DNA from: Leifsonia sp. NPDC080035
GTDB lineage: Bacteria; Actinomycetota; Actinomycetes; Actinomycetales; Microbacteriaceae
Direction of reading: 5' to 3'
Assembly: GCF_040050925.1 (NCBI RefSeq)
Contig: NZ_CP157390.1
Coordinates: 3,038,001-3,102,000 of the forward strand
Length of the DNA: 64,000 bases
This document shows, one piece after another, positions 57,453 to 64,000 of the stretch. The notes beneath the pieces were generated by a model. It was not told the origin of the DNA, ran no database searches, and saw nothing but the letters and a program-made list of their open reading frames with translations. The translations under genes and the position numbers were made by a program. Every line of letters begins with the position of its first letter. The first letter of the stretch is position 1.

Positions 57453-58247
57453 CTACGCCAGCGCGTCGAGGAGCGCCGGGTGCAGCAGGCCGTTGGAGGC
57501 CAGCGATGACCCGTTGCCGGGGCCGGGGGTGCCGGTCACCGAGGTGAACACGCCGCCGGCCTCCTCGACGATCGGGATGAGCGCCGCGAGGTCGTAGGTC
57601 TTCACGCCGAACTCGCCGACCGCATCCAGCACGCCCTCGGCCAGCAGCATGTACGACCACATGTCACCGTAGGCACGGTCGCGCCAGACGCTGCGGGTCA
57701 GGGCGATGAGCCGGTCGAGGTAGCCGGCCTCGTCCCACTGCGCGATGCTCTGGAAGCTGATCGACGCGTGCTCCAGGTCGGCGACGCCGGAGACGCGCAG
57801 GGGGCGCGGCTCGGCGCCTGCCGCATCCCTCGTCCACGCGCCGGCCCCCGTCGCCGCCCACCAGCGCTTGCCGAGGGCGGGCGAGCTGACCACGCCGACG
57901 ACCTGGACGCCGTCCACGGCGAGGGCGATGAGCGTGCCCCACACCGGGACGCCGCGAAGGTAGTTGGCGGTGCCGTCGATCGGGTCGATGATCCACTGGC
58001 GGTGGGCGTCGCCCTCCGTGCCGTACTCCTCGCCGAGGATGCCGTCCTCCGGCCGCTCGGACGCCAGCTCCTCCCGCAGCGCGCGCTCCACGGCCAGGTC
58101 GGCCTCGGTGACGTGCGTGCGGTCGGGCTTCGTGTCCACGTGCAGGTCGCGTGAGCGGAAGCGGGCGCTCGAGATCTCGTCGGCGCGATCGGCGAGCCGG
58201 AGCGCGAGGTCGAGGTCGTCGGCGAAGGATGCGGGGGTGTCGGTCAC
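57453..58247 (-). CDS. inositol monophosphatase family protein, likely histidinol-phosphatase
   Basis: This 264-aa metal-dependent phosphatase of the IMPase fold has EEYG and WIIDPIDGTANYLRGVPVWG as metal-binding motifs, and KTYDLAALIPIVEEAGG near the end. The pattern is closest to the HisN type of actinobacteria, which makes histidinol from histidinol phosphate, but inositol phosphatase activity cannot be excluded. The GTG 58247 follows TAGGCT by 6 nt (leaderless). It converges on the ArsR-SRPBCC pair. Confidence 0.88.
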   Translation of the reverse strand: MTDTPASFADDLDLALRLADRADEISSARFRSRDLHVDTKPDRTHVTEADLAVERALREELASERPEDGILGEEYGTEGDAHRQWIIDPIDGTANYLRGVPVWGTLIALAVDGVQVVGVVSSPALGKRWWAATGAGAWTRDAAGAEPRPLRVSGVADLEHASISFQSIAQWDEAGYLDRLIALTRSVWRDRAYGDMWSYMLLAEGVLDAVGEFGVKTYDLAALIPIVEEAGGVFTSVTGTPGPGNGSSLASNGLLHPALLDALA

Positions 58248-58253
58248 GCTACG

Positions 58254-58259
58254 AGCCTA
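58254..58259 (-). promoter_or_regulatory. -10 box, leaderless start of the phosphatase gene
   Basis: TAGGCT on the minus strand stands 6 nt before the GTG start at 58247, with no ribosome-binding site. Confidence 0.5.
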
Positions 58260-58398
58260 GCGAGGCCCGGTGAACGGCCGGTTGCGCGCGGCCCGGCGGC
58301 CCGGACACGCCCGGGACGACGCGCAGGACGCGCTCGATTGGCGAGCGGCCCCGATCGGATGCTAATGTTGAGCCTCGGTTCGGGTAACCGGATCGAAT

Positions 58399-58474
58399 GC
58401 GCCTCTAGCTCAATCGGCAGAGCAATTGACTCTTAATCAATGGGTTCAGGGTTCAAGTCCCTGGGGGCGCACCA
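58399..58474 (+). tRNA. tRNA-Lys (anticodon CTT)
   Basis: The 76-nt sequence folds as tRNA: acceptor GCGCCTC with GGGGCGC, T-arm GGTTCAAGTCC, and anticodon loop CTCTTAA in an ATTGA/TCAAT stem, giving CTT. The terminal CCA (58472-58474) is encoded. Confidence 0.96.
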
Positions 58475-58478
58475 CAGA

Positions 58479-58518
58479 AAAGGCCTCTGACCTGGCATCC
58501 ACCAGGTCGGGGGCCTTT
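58479..58518. terminator. bidirectional terminator after tRNA-Lys
   Basis: AAAGGCC/GGCCTTT (58479-58485, 58512-58518) and GACCTGG/CCAGGTC (58489-58495, 58502-58508) make a two-part stem with a 6-nt loop and short T-rich ends on both strands. It separates tRNA-Lys from the convergent TetR gene. Confidence 0.85.
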
Positions 58519-58548
58519 GTGGTTCGCGTTCGCGATCACGCGTGACCC

Positions 58549-59145
58549 CTAGCCGGCGCCGCCCGTGCGGAGGCCCGGCGTGATGAGCCTCCACAGCGCC
58601 TCCAGCTCCGCGTCGACCTGCTCCTCCGTCCCGGAGTCGATGGCCACCGAGAGGACCCCGAACAGGCAGTTGACGATCGTCTTCGCGGCCCGCGCCCGGT
58701 CGAGGGAGTCGGGGGCGTCGCCGTCGTCGACGGCTTCATCGAGGAATGGGACGAAGCGTTCCGCCCACGCGTCGTACGGGTTGATGCCCTGAGGGACGAG
58801 TCGGAGCTCCTGGCTGAGCCGCATCGCGGCACGGGTGCGGATGTTGGTGGCCATCGTCCTCGTCACCCGCCACGCGAGCAGGCGCATCCCGGAGAGCCCG
58901 CGTCCGCCCTGGTCGCGAACATCCTCCACGAGTGCCGGCCACGCGTCGAAACGCCCGGACAGGACGGCGTCCGCCATCGCCTTCTTCGACTCGAAGTGGA
59001 AGTAGACGGCGCCCTTGGTGAAGCCGGTGGCGGCGATGATGCGGTCGAGCCTGGCACCACTGAACCCGTAGCGTGCGAACTCGGTGGCGGCTGCGTCGAG
59101 GATCGTCTCGCGGGTCTCGAGGGCCTGCCGAGCGCGCTCTGCCAT
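58549..59145 (-). CDS. TetR-family transcriptional regulator, butyrolactone-receptor-like
   Basis: This 198-aa repressor has the HTH FARYGFSGARLDRIIAATGF followed by TKGAVYFHFESKKAMADAVL. This GAVYFHF stretch resembles gamma-butyrolactone receptor type TetR proteins, and the C-terminal domain has a hydrophobic pocket region. ATG 59145 follows AGGAAGGG. A perfect 14-bp palindrome lies 110 nt upstream and may be its operator. The orphan lipoprotein gene is divergent from it. Confidence 0.8.
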   Translation of the reverse strand: MAERARQALETRETILDAAATEFARYGFSGARLDRIIAATGFTKGAVYFHFESKKAMADAVLSGRFDAWPALVEDVRDQGGRGLSGMRLLAWRVTRTMATNIRTRAAMRLSQELRLVPQGINPYDAWAERFVPFLDEAVDDGDAPDSLDRARAAKTIVNCLFGVLSVAIDSGTEEQVDAELEALWRLITPGLRTGGAG

Positions 59146-59254
59146 GCGACGGACCCTTCCTGGACGGGAGCGATGCCGCTCCGCTGAAGGATATCGCGAC
59201 GCGACCGGCGGCGCGTGTGGGCGTCGGCTGGGCACGAGCCACGGATCCTCGTCC

Positions 59255-59268
59255 AGACCATATGGTCT
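59255..59268. promoter_or_regulatory. perfect 14-bp palindrome AGACCATATGGTCT, candidate TetR operator
   Basis: The sequence equals its own complement and lies in the divergent region next to the TetR gene. It includes TATGGT, which could be a -10 box of the leftward gene, so binding could repress it. Binding is inferred. Confidence 0.5.
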
Positions 59269-59412
59269 TTCGGTCGAGGCTGATGAAGAATCCTTCAGCG
59301 AGTAAGGGTTTCGAAATCATGGCATCTCGCCCGCAGGGATTTTAGTATGTGAACGTCGCGTCAGCGAGTCGGGAGCCGTGGGGAACAGGTTCACCGGTGA
59401 GGCAGGGGCGAT

Positions 59413-59444
59413 GGAGAGGGCGGCGCGGGGGCGCCGCCCTCTCC
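59413..59444 (+). promoter_or_regulatory. 14-bp stem-loop in the leader of the lipoprotein gene
   Basis: GGAGAGGGCGGCGC and GCGCCGCCCTCTCC pair perfectly around a GGGG loop, 53 nt before the ATG at 59498. It has no T-run. Because nothing upstream on this strand needs ending, it is more likely a leader RNA structure than a terminator. Confidence 0.45.
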
Positions 59445-59497
59445 GATGGAGCCGGCCACAGCGGTCCGGCGGCCGACGGATGACGGGAGGGCGGCGG

Positions 59498-60265
59498 ATG
59501 AGCCGGACGACAACGGCACGGATCCTTGCTGCGGCCCTCTCGGCGGTGTTGATCGGCGCTGCTGCCGGATGCACCGCGGTGCAGTCGCGGCCAACGACGC
59601 ACCCGGCGGTCTCCACCGCCGGCTGGCCGACCGCGCAGGTCTATCACACGGGTCGCACGTCGCCGACGCTCACCGTCCCGGCGGGAGCGCGCTCGCTGCA
59701 CATCGACTTCAGCTGCACCTACGGCCTGTACTCCGTCGGGCCGAGCGCGGACATGGACAGGCGCGAAGGGACCTGCGGAGGCGCACAGAGCTTCGACTTC
59801 GACATCCATTCGATCGCGGCGGGCACACGACTGATCGTCGATCTGGTGGTTCCGGATGGGACCCGGCTGGCGGCGACGATGAATTTCAGCACGGCGCCGT
59901 TCGCTCCCGACCGTGCGACCGCGAAGCAGTGCGCCACGCTCGCCACGGTCCAGGAAGCGTACTGGAACGCCGACCAGGGTCACGACCACGGCGACGTGTC
60001 GGACGCGCAGTGGACCGAGCGGACGGCGGCGGCGAAGGCCGACATCGAACGTCTCGCGAACGCGGCGGAGAAGCACCCTGCCTCGGCCGGCCTGCTCGGC
60101 ACCGTCCTTCCGTCGATCGCGGGGTGGCTGACGGGTGCGGGGGACCATCCCGGCGGAGTCCTGCACGCGCCGCTCGGGGACTTCACGGCGGCGGAAACGC
60201 TCGCCGGCCAGATCTGCACGGCGAACGGGACCGCCATGGTCATCCATTCGAGCTACGGCGGCTGA
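59498..60265 (+). CDS. orphan lipoprotein, 255 aa
   Basis: The N-terminus has a hydrophobic signal ending in a lipobox-like AAAGC with Cys25, so the protein is probably a membrane-anchored lipoprotein. The mature part has two cysteines (CTYG and TCGG) that may form a disulfide and two more (KQCATL and QICTAN). Predicted beta-rich region with LHIDFSCTYGLYSVGPS, then a helical stretch from KQCATLATVQEAYWN. No family is recognised. ATG 59498 was chosen because GGGAGG is 7 nt upstream. Confidence 0.65.
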   Translation: MSRTTTARILAAALSAVLIGAAAGCTAVQSRPTTHPAVSTAGWPTAQVYHTGRTSPTLTVPAGARSLHIDFSCTYGLYSVGPSADMDRREGTCGGAQSFDFDIHSIAAGTRLIVDLVVPDGTRLAATMNFSTAPFAPDRATAKQCATLATVQEAYWNADQGHDHGDVSDAQWTERTAAAKADIERLANAAEKHPASAGLLGTVLPSIAGWLTGAGDHPGGVLHAPLGDFTAAETLAGQICTANGTAMVIHSSYGG

Positions 60266-60314
60266 GGCGCCGCGCGGGTCGCGGGCGTGCGGGCTCCCGC
60301 AGAGAACGGAAGCA

Positions 60315-60467
60315 GTGCGCAATGCTCTGGTGGTGACCGGCGACCGAGAGAACACTGTCGAGGTTCCGGTCGGGGTCGCCCGGGCACTCGTCGAGCATGG
60401 CGTGAGCCTCACGCTCTATTCGATGACGTCCCACGACAATCACTTGAGCCTCCCCTCCGACTGGTAG
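60315..60467 (+). CDS. possible small protein, 50 aa
   Basis: A GTG-initiated frame of 50 codons, VRNALVVTGDRENTVEVPVG and onward to SLPSDW. No family is recognised and no clear ribosome-binding site precedes it (GGAAG is only moderate). Third-position G/C preference is mild. It might be a real small gene or a fragment. Confidence 0.3.
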   Translation: MRNALVVTGDRENTVEVPVGVARALVEHGVSLTLYSMTSHDNHLSLPSDW

Positions 60468-60583
60468 TCGTCCGACACGGCGAGAGCCCGTGCTCGTGAA
60501 CTCGTGAAGCCGGTAGCATTTCGCTGGCATCACCACCACGGGGAGCCCGCGTCGAATGCGCCAAACACAGATCGTGGAGAACA

Positions 60584-60895
60584 ATGCGTGGATCGGTCGC
60601 CGTCGGCGGGCGTCGCTGGAGGTGGGCGGCCATCGGGGTGGTCGCCGCCGCATACGTCGCCGCAGTGATCTTCGCTGCGGCAACCCACCAGCCCCTCGAC
60701 GACACCGCACCGAACACCACGATCATCACGGCGAAGACGTTCATCCCGAGTCACGAGGACTGCGGCGGACCCTCGTGTGTAGACGTCCCCGACGACTGGC
60801 AGTTCGACATCATGACCGGGCGAAGGGCCAACACCATCGACGTGAGCCGCCAGACCTACGACGAGTACAGCGTCGGAGACACGTACACCCCGTAG
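60584..60895 (+). CDS. small membrane-anchored protein, 103 aa
   Basis: The protein has a basic N-terminus and one hydrophobic segment (about 13-33), then a polar outer part with two cysteines in EDCGGPSCVDVPDDW that may form a disulfide. No family is recognised. GGAG precedes the ATG by a short distance. It follows the orphan lipoprotein region and is isolated from other genes. Confidence 0.5.
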   Translation: MRGSVAVGGRRWRWAAIGVVAAAYVAAVIFAAATHQPLDDTAPNTTIITAKTFIPSHEDCGGPSCVDVPDDWQFDIMTGRRANTIDVSRQTYDEYSVGDTYTP

Positions 60896-60956
60896 CCGGC
60901 GCCACGCCGGGTGCGGGCCCAAAGAATCGTTCCCTCGGCGCGCACCGAGCGGCCGC

Positions 60957-61718
60957 CTACCAGGGCAGGACGCCGTAGCCGCCCTCGCGGTCGGAGCGCC
61001 AGAGGTGGCCCCAGAGGATGCCGGACGGCCCGTCGGCGGGGAGGGTCGCCAGGTGGACGCTCGGCTCGGCGCCGTCCTGGACCGAGCGGATGCCGCGGTG
61101 GTCGTTGAAGTCGGTGTCGGTGAAGCCGGGGTTGGCGGCGTTGACCTTGATCGGGGTGTCCCGCAGCTCCCTGGCGTACATGGCGGTGAGCATGTTCACC
61201 GCCGCCTTCGACGACGGGTACTGCGCCGACGCCGGCATCGCGTACAGCGGGCTCTCCGGGTCGGACTGCGAGCCGATGGAGCCGACCTCGCTGGAGACAT
61301 TGACGATGCGCGCCGCTTCCGCCCGGCGCAGCAGCGGCAGCATCGCGTTCGTCACCGCGACCAGCCCGAACACGTTCACCTCGTACACCGCGCGCATGTC
61401 ATCGAGGGACGTCTCGCTGGCGAGCGCCCTCTGCCGGGACACGGTCGCCGTCCCCGCGTTGTTGACCAGCACGTCCAGCCGGCCGAACTCGGCGTCGATC
61501 CACTCCGCCGCGCGGGCGATCGAGGCGGCGTCGGTCACGTCGAGCGGCACGAACCGGGCGTCCGCGCCGAGCTCGCGCAGTGACGCCTCGGCCTCACGGC
61601 CGCGCTGCTCGTCCCGCGCGCCGATCAGGACCGTCATGCCCAGCTCCGCCAGCCGCCGCGCGGTCTCGTAGCCGATTCCCTTGTTCGCCCCGGTGATGAG
61701 CGCGATCCTCGTCGTCAC
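60957..61718 (-). CDS. SDR family oxidoreductase
   Basis: This 253-aa classical short-chain dehydrogenase/reductase has TGANKGIGYETARRLA at 9-24, NNAGT, NVSSEVGSIG, and the catalytic YPSSK; FVPLDVTD follows. It is unlike the mycofactocin SDRs, having TGANKGIG in place of GAARGQG. TAGAGT stands 6 nt before the GTG start, so it is leaderless. The GANKGIGYE form is common in carbonyl reductase-like enzymes. Confidence 0.88.
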   Translation of the reverse strand: MTTRIALITGANKGIGYETARRLAELGMTVLIGARDEQRGREAEASLRELGADARFVPLDVTDAASIARAAEWIDAEFGRLDVLVNNAGTATVSRQRALASETSLDDMRAVYEVNVFGLVAVTNAMLPLLRRAEAARIVNVSSEVGSIGSQSDPESPLYAMPASAQYPSSKAAVNMLTAMYARELRDTPIKVNAANPGFTDTDFNDHRGIRSVQDGAEPSVHLATLPADGPSGILWGHLWRSDREGGYGVLPW

Positions 61719-61724
61719 GCGGCC

Positions 61725-61730
61725 ACTCTA
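61725..61730 (-). promoter_or_regulatory. -10 box, leaderless start of the SDR gene
   Basis: TAGAGT on the minus strand ends 6 nt before the GTG at 61718. Confidence 0.5.
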
Positions 61731-61862
61731 CGCGCGGCCGGCGGGCGGATCACCGTGAGGCTGACCGCTTCCATGGTCGCGCCGAATGGTGAGTAGATGC
61801 CGGTGTCGGTGCGTCGGTAAGGGCATTCACTCACCTCTCACCGGCGTGAGGGACGGGCGCCG

Positions 61863-62960
61863 CTAGCGCAGCTCCTTCCGCGGCATCACGATCTCCTTGA
61901 TGATCAGGATGATCCCGGCCGAGATCGGGATGGCGACGAGGGCGCCGGGCAGGCCGAAGAGCGTCGAGCCGGCGAGGGCCGAGATCAGCACCACCGAACC
62001 GGGCACCTGCACCGCCTTGCCCATCACCTTGGGGGTGAGGATGTACGCCTCCACCTGCATGTAGATCAGCATGAAGATCAGCACCACGACGCCGCTGACG
62101 GGGGAGTGGATGAGCGCGAGCACCGTCATCACGGCGGTCGTGAGCACGGTGCCGATCAGCGGGATGAGCGTGATGAAGAACGCGGCGAGGGCGATCAGGA
62201 ACGCGCCGGGGACCCCGGTCGCCAGCAGCAGGATGAGGCTGTACACCGCGTTGATGAAGGCGAGGATGACCATCCCGCTCAGGTACTTGCCGAAGTTCTC
62301 CAGGATGCGCTCCGAGTAGCCCTCGAAGCGGGCGCGGTGCGAGCGGCGCACCAGGCGGTAGAGCGACTGCTTGGTGGTGTCGTAGGACGCGATGAAGTAG
62401 ATCGTGAGGATCGCGATGAAGAAGCCGGTCGTGACGGCGTTCAGCACCGAGAGGCCGAAGCCGACGAGTCCCTGGCCGATGTTCGCCCAAGTCTGCGGGT
62501 CCTTCACCTGGTCGGAGATCCACGACAGCGCCTGGCCGAGCACGCCGTTGCTGTACGCGTCGGCCGTGTCGAACCAGCCCTGACGGTAGAGCGCCTCGAT
62601 CTCCTGCGGCACCGCCGTCGCGAGGAACGCGATCTGGTTGACGATCAGCGGGACGACCACCCAGATGATCCCGACGAGCAGGCCGAGGATGAGAAGGATC
62701 ACGGTCACGATCGCCCAGGCGCGCTTCATCCCGTGCCGCTGGAACCAGCGGATGAGCGGGTCGAGGCCGACCGTTGCGAACGCGGCGAGGAACACGGAGA
62801 AGATGATCGAGCGCAGCCCGTAGAGCAGGAACCCGGTGACGACCGCGCCGAGGATGCCGAGCGTGACGACGTAGCCGAACAGGAGCGGGCTCCGCTTCAG
62901 GAGCGGGGCGGGCTGCCGGTCGCCGGCCGGGCCGCGGCGTGGAGGGTGGGTGAACCGCAT
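61863..62960 (-). CDS. AI-2E family transporter
   Basis: This 365-aa membrane protein of the AI-2E family (PF01594) has eight or so spans. Conserved parts are IIFSVFLAAFATVGLDPLIR, LSGMVILAFINAVYSLILL, LIPLIGTVLTTAVM and PKVMGKAVQVPGSVVLISAL near the end. Members are thought to be exporters of quorum signals or Na+/H+ exchangers. CAGGAGG precedes the ATG. It is divergent from the ROK regulator. Confidence 0.9.
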   Translation of the reverse strand: MRFTHPPRRGPAGDRQPAPLLKRSPLLFGYVVTLGILGAVVTGFLLYGLRSIIFSVFLAAFATVGLDPLIRWFQRHGMKRAWAIVTVILLILGLLVGIIWVVVPLIVNQIAFLATAVPQEIEALYRQGWFDTADAYSNGVLGQALSWISDQVKDPQTWANIGQGLVGFGLSVLNAVTTGFFIAILTIYFIASYDTTKQSLYRLVRRSHRARFEGYSERILENFGKYLSGMVILAFINAVYSLILLLATGVPGAFLIALAAFFITLIPLIGTVLTTAVMTVLALIHSPVSGVVVLIFMLIYMQVEAYILTPKVMGKAVQVPGSVVLISALAGSTLFGLPGALVAIPISAGIILIIKEIVMPRKELR

Positions 62961-63145
62961 GACGGGCCTCCTGCCGGTCGATCGGACGTCACGCCGAGCG
63001 TATTGGGCGCTGTCGCGGGGGACAAGAGCGACGCGCGCACGCGAGGCCGACCGGTCAGTGGGGACCCAAATACGCAACCCGGTTTGTTTGTATCGACGAA
63101 TTCCTTGACCCGTGGATAGGCGCTGTGCTCTACTGTCCCCAGCAA

Positions 63146-63169
63146 TTACAAAACCCACTTTCTTTGTAA
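63146..63169. promoter_or_regulatory. inverted repeat TTACAAA-N10-TTTGTAA, candidate ROK operator
   Basis: The arms are perfect, 7 bases each with a 10-base spacer, and lie 19 nt before the ATG of the ROK regulator gene. Related TTTGTTTGTA occurs at about 63083-63092. XylR/NagC-like ROK repressors often bind A/T-rich sites near their own start. TTGACC at 63104-63109 is a possible -35 box. Confidence 0.45.
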
Positions 63170-63188
63170 ACGGACGGAGAAGTCCCGC

Positions 63189-64000
63189 ATGCTCCCTGGC
63201 GACACCGGCGCGGCGCACGATGTGCGCCAGGCGAACCTCAGCGGCGCGCGCGTCGCGGTCGCCCTGCGCGACGGTGGCCGGGCGACGGTGGCGCAGCTCG
63301 CGGAGCGGACCGGTCTGTCGCGTCCCACCGTCGAGGCGTCCCTGCCGGCGCTGCGGGAACGCGGGATCGTCGGCATGGTCGACGAGCAGACGCTCGGCGG
63401 TCGCGGGGCCGGGCGTCCCGCCCGCATCTTCGAGTTCATCGCGGACGCCGGCTTCCTCATCGGCGTCGACGTCGGCATCCACACGGTCCGGGTGGTCGTC
63501 GCCGACCTCGCCGGCCGCATCGTGGCCTGGTACGAGCGCGAGGTCGGGCGCGACTTCGTCGGCATGGGCCGGCTCGAGGTCGTCACCCAGTCGGTGCACG
63601 ACTGCCTCGCCGAGGCGGGCATCGACCTGGCGCGGCTCTCCCGGCTCTCCGGCATGGCCGTCGCCGTCTCCGGCATGGTCGGATCGGACGGGCGGCTGAT
63701 CGTCTCGCGCAACTTCCCCGACTGGGAGGGCGTCGACATCGCCGGCCGCCTGCACGACGAGTTCGGCTGCCCCGTCGCCGTCGAGAACGACATGCGCCTC
63801 GCAGCGCTCGCCGAGCACCGGATGGGCGCCGCCCGTCTCGTCGACGACGTCGCCTACTTCTTCGCCGGCCACCGCGTCTCGATGGGGCTCATCATCGACG
63901 GGAAGCTCCGGCGCGGGCGCCACAACGCCGCCGGAGAGATCGGCGAGATCGTCTTCTCGATGCAGGTCGACGAGTCAGGGCAGCTGCGCTGGACGTCCGC
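63189..64000 (+). CDS. ROK-family transcriptional regulator (partial, cut by the window end)
   Basis: The first 270 codons of a ROK repressor run to the end of the window. A winged-helix region (TVAQLAERTGLSRPTVEASL, 33-52) is followed by the ROK domain with IGVDVGIHTVRVVVADLAGR, the ROK signature AVAVSGMV and NDMRLAALAEH. It probably controls sugar uptake genes downstream of the window. The candidate operator and promoter precede it. Confidence 0.88.
   Translation, partial: MLPGDTGAAHDVRQANLSGARVAVALRDGGRATVAQLAERTGLSRPTVEASLPALRERGIVGMVDEQTLGGRGAGRPARIFEFIADAGFLIGVDVGIHTVRVVVADLAGRIVAWYEREVGRDFVGMGRLEVVTQSVHDCLAEAGIDLARLSRLSGMAVAVSGMVGSDGRLIVSRNFPDWEGVDIAGRLHDEFGCPVAVENDMRLAALAEHRMGAARLVDDVAYFFAGHRVSMGLIIDGKLRRGRHNAAGEIGEIVFSMQVDESGQLRWTS

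Larger units (their letters stand above)
59146..59497. other. 352-nt divergent region between TetR and lipoprotein genes
   Basis: No gene is seen here. It holds the 14-bp palindrome (59255-59268), a possible -10 box TAGTAT at 59343-59348 for the lipoprotein gene, and a strong stem-loop at 59413-59444 just before the lipoprotein start. Base composition is lower in G/C around 59276-59350 than in the flanks. Confidence 0.5.

Noticed and set aside
60957..61718. SDR gene as a further member of the mycofactocin family
   Set aside because: It has TGANKGIG and lacks the GAARGQGRSHA motif and the acidic insertion, so it is an ordinary SDR.
62106..63119. 337-codon rightward frame opposite the AI-2E gene
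   Set aside because: Antisense to a clear membrane protein gene and full of charged repeats.
1..64000. CRISPR arrays, insertion sequences, prophage
   Set aside because: No regularly spaced repeats, transposase, integrase or phage protein was recognised on either strand.

Overview
The window is chromosomal DNA from a high-GC actinobacterium, most likely a member of the Microbacteriaceae (Leifsonia/Microbacterium-like). The evidence is strong G/C bias at third codon positions, many GTG starts, many probable leaderless promoters (a TAnnnT box 6-10 nt before the start codon), a DUF3039 gene, the actinobacterial order prfB - ftsE - ftsX - smpB - ssrA, and a tmRNA tag ending AKADFALAA. The genus is an inference.

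Layout. 1-7580: a nucleotidyltransferase, a two-gene ABC exporter, DUF3039, nicotinate phosphoribosyltransferase, then murI-rph-rdgB. 7603-21304: a complete mycofactocin locus of 13.7 kb. mftG and mftR run leftward; mftE-mftF, mftA-mftB-mftC, five tandem mycofactocin-type SDR dehydrogenases, a MoxR ATPase, a VWA protein and mftD run rightward. 21393-34163: a cation-efflux protein, a DedA protein, tRNA-Leu(TAG), an LLM flavoenzyme, an MFS carrier, prfB, ftsEX, smpB, a phosphatase, two exported or anchored proteins, a SIMPL protein and the tmRNA gene, closed by a 48-bp perfect palindrome.

34185-41399: an amino-sugar locus made of a HutC-type GntR regulator, a DUF4127 protein, a sugar ABC importer without its ATPase, a NanE-type epimerase and a ROK kinase. 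The two outer arms are divergent around two operator-like sites. 41514-45107: a polysaccharide co-polymerase-like protein with a degenerate kinase domain, then an acyltransferase/SGNH protein. 45440-50797: a leftward operon with a lactate-permease-family transporter, a 73-aa membrane protein, a gamma-glutamyltransferase-family enzyme and an SLC13-like carrier. 50939-58518: a hydrolase, an adenosine/adenine deaminase, a DUF2809 protein, a quinone oxidoreductase, a Na+-efflux-type ABC pair, an ArsR-SRPBCC pair, a histidinol-phosphatase-like enzyme and tRNA-Lys(CTT). 58549-64000: a TetR regulator beside a perfect palindrome, an orphan lipoprotein and small proteins, an SDR, an AI-2E family protein and a truncated ROK regulator.

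How the genes work together. The mycofactocin locus is self-contained. MftA is bound by MftB, modified by MftC, cleaved by MftE, oxidised by MftD and glycosylated by MftF. The SDRs should be the enzymes that use the cofactor, and MftG should return electrons from the reduced cofactor. It lies between housekeeping genes and carries two unusual additions: five SDR paralogues and a MoxR/VWA pair. No insertion sequence, prophage or CRISPR array was seen.
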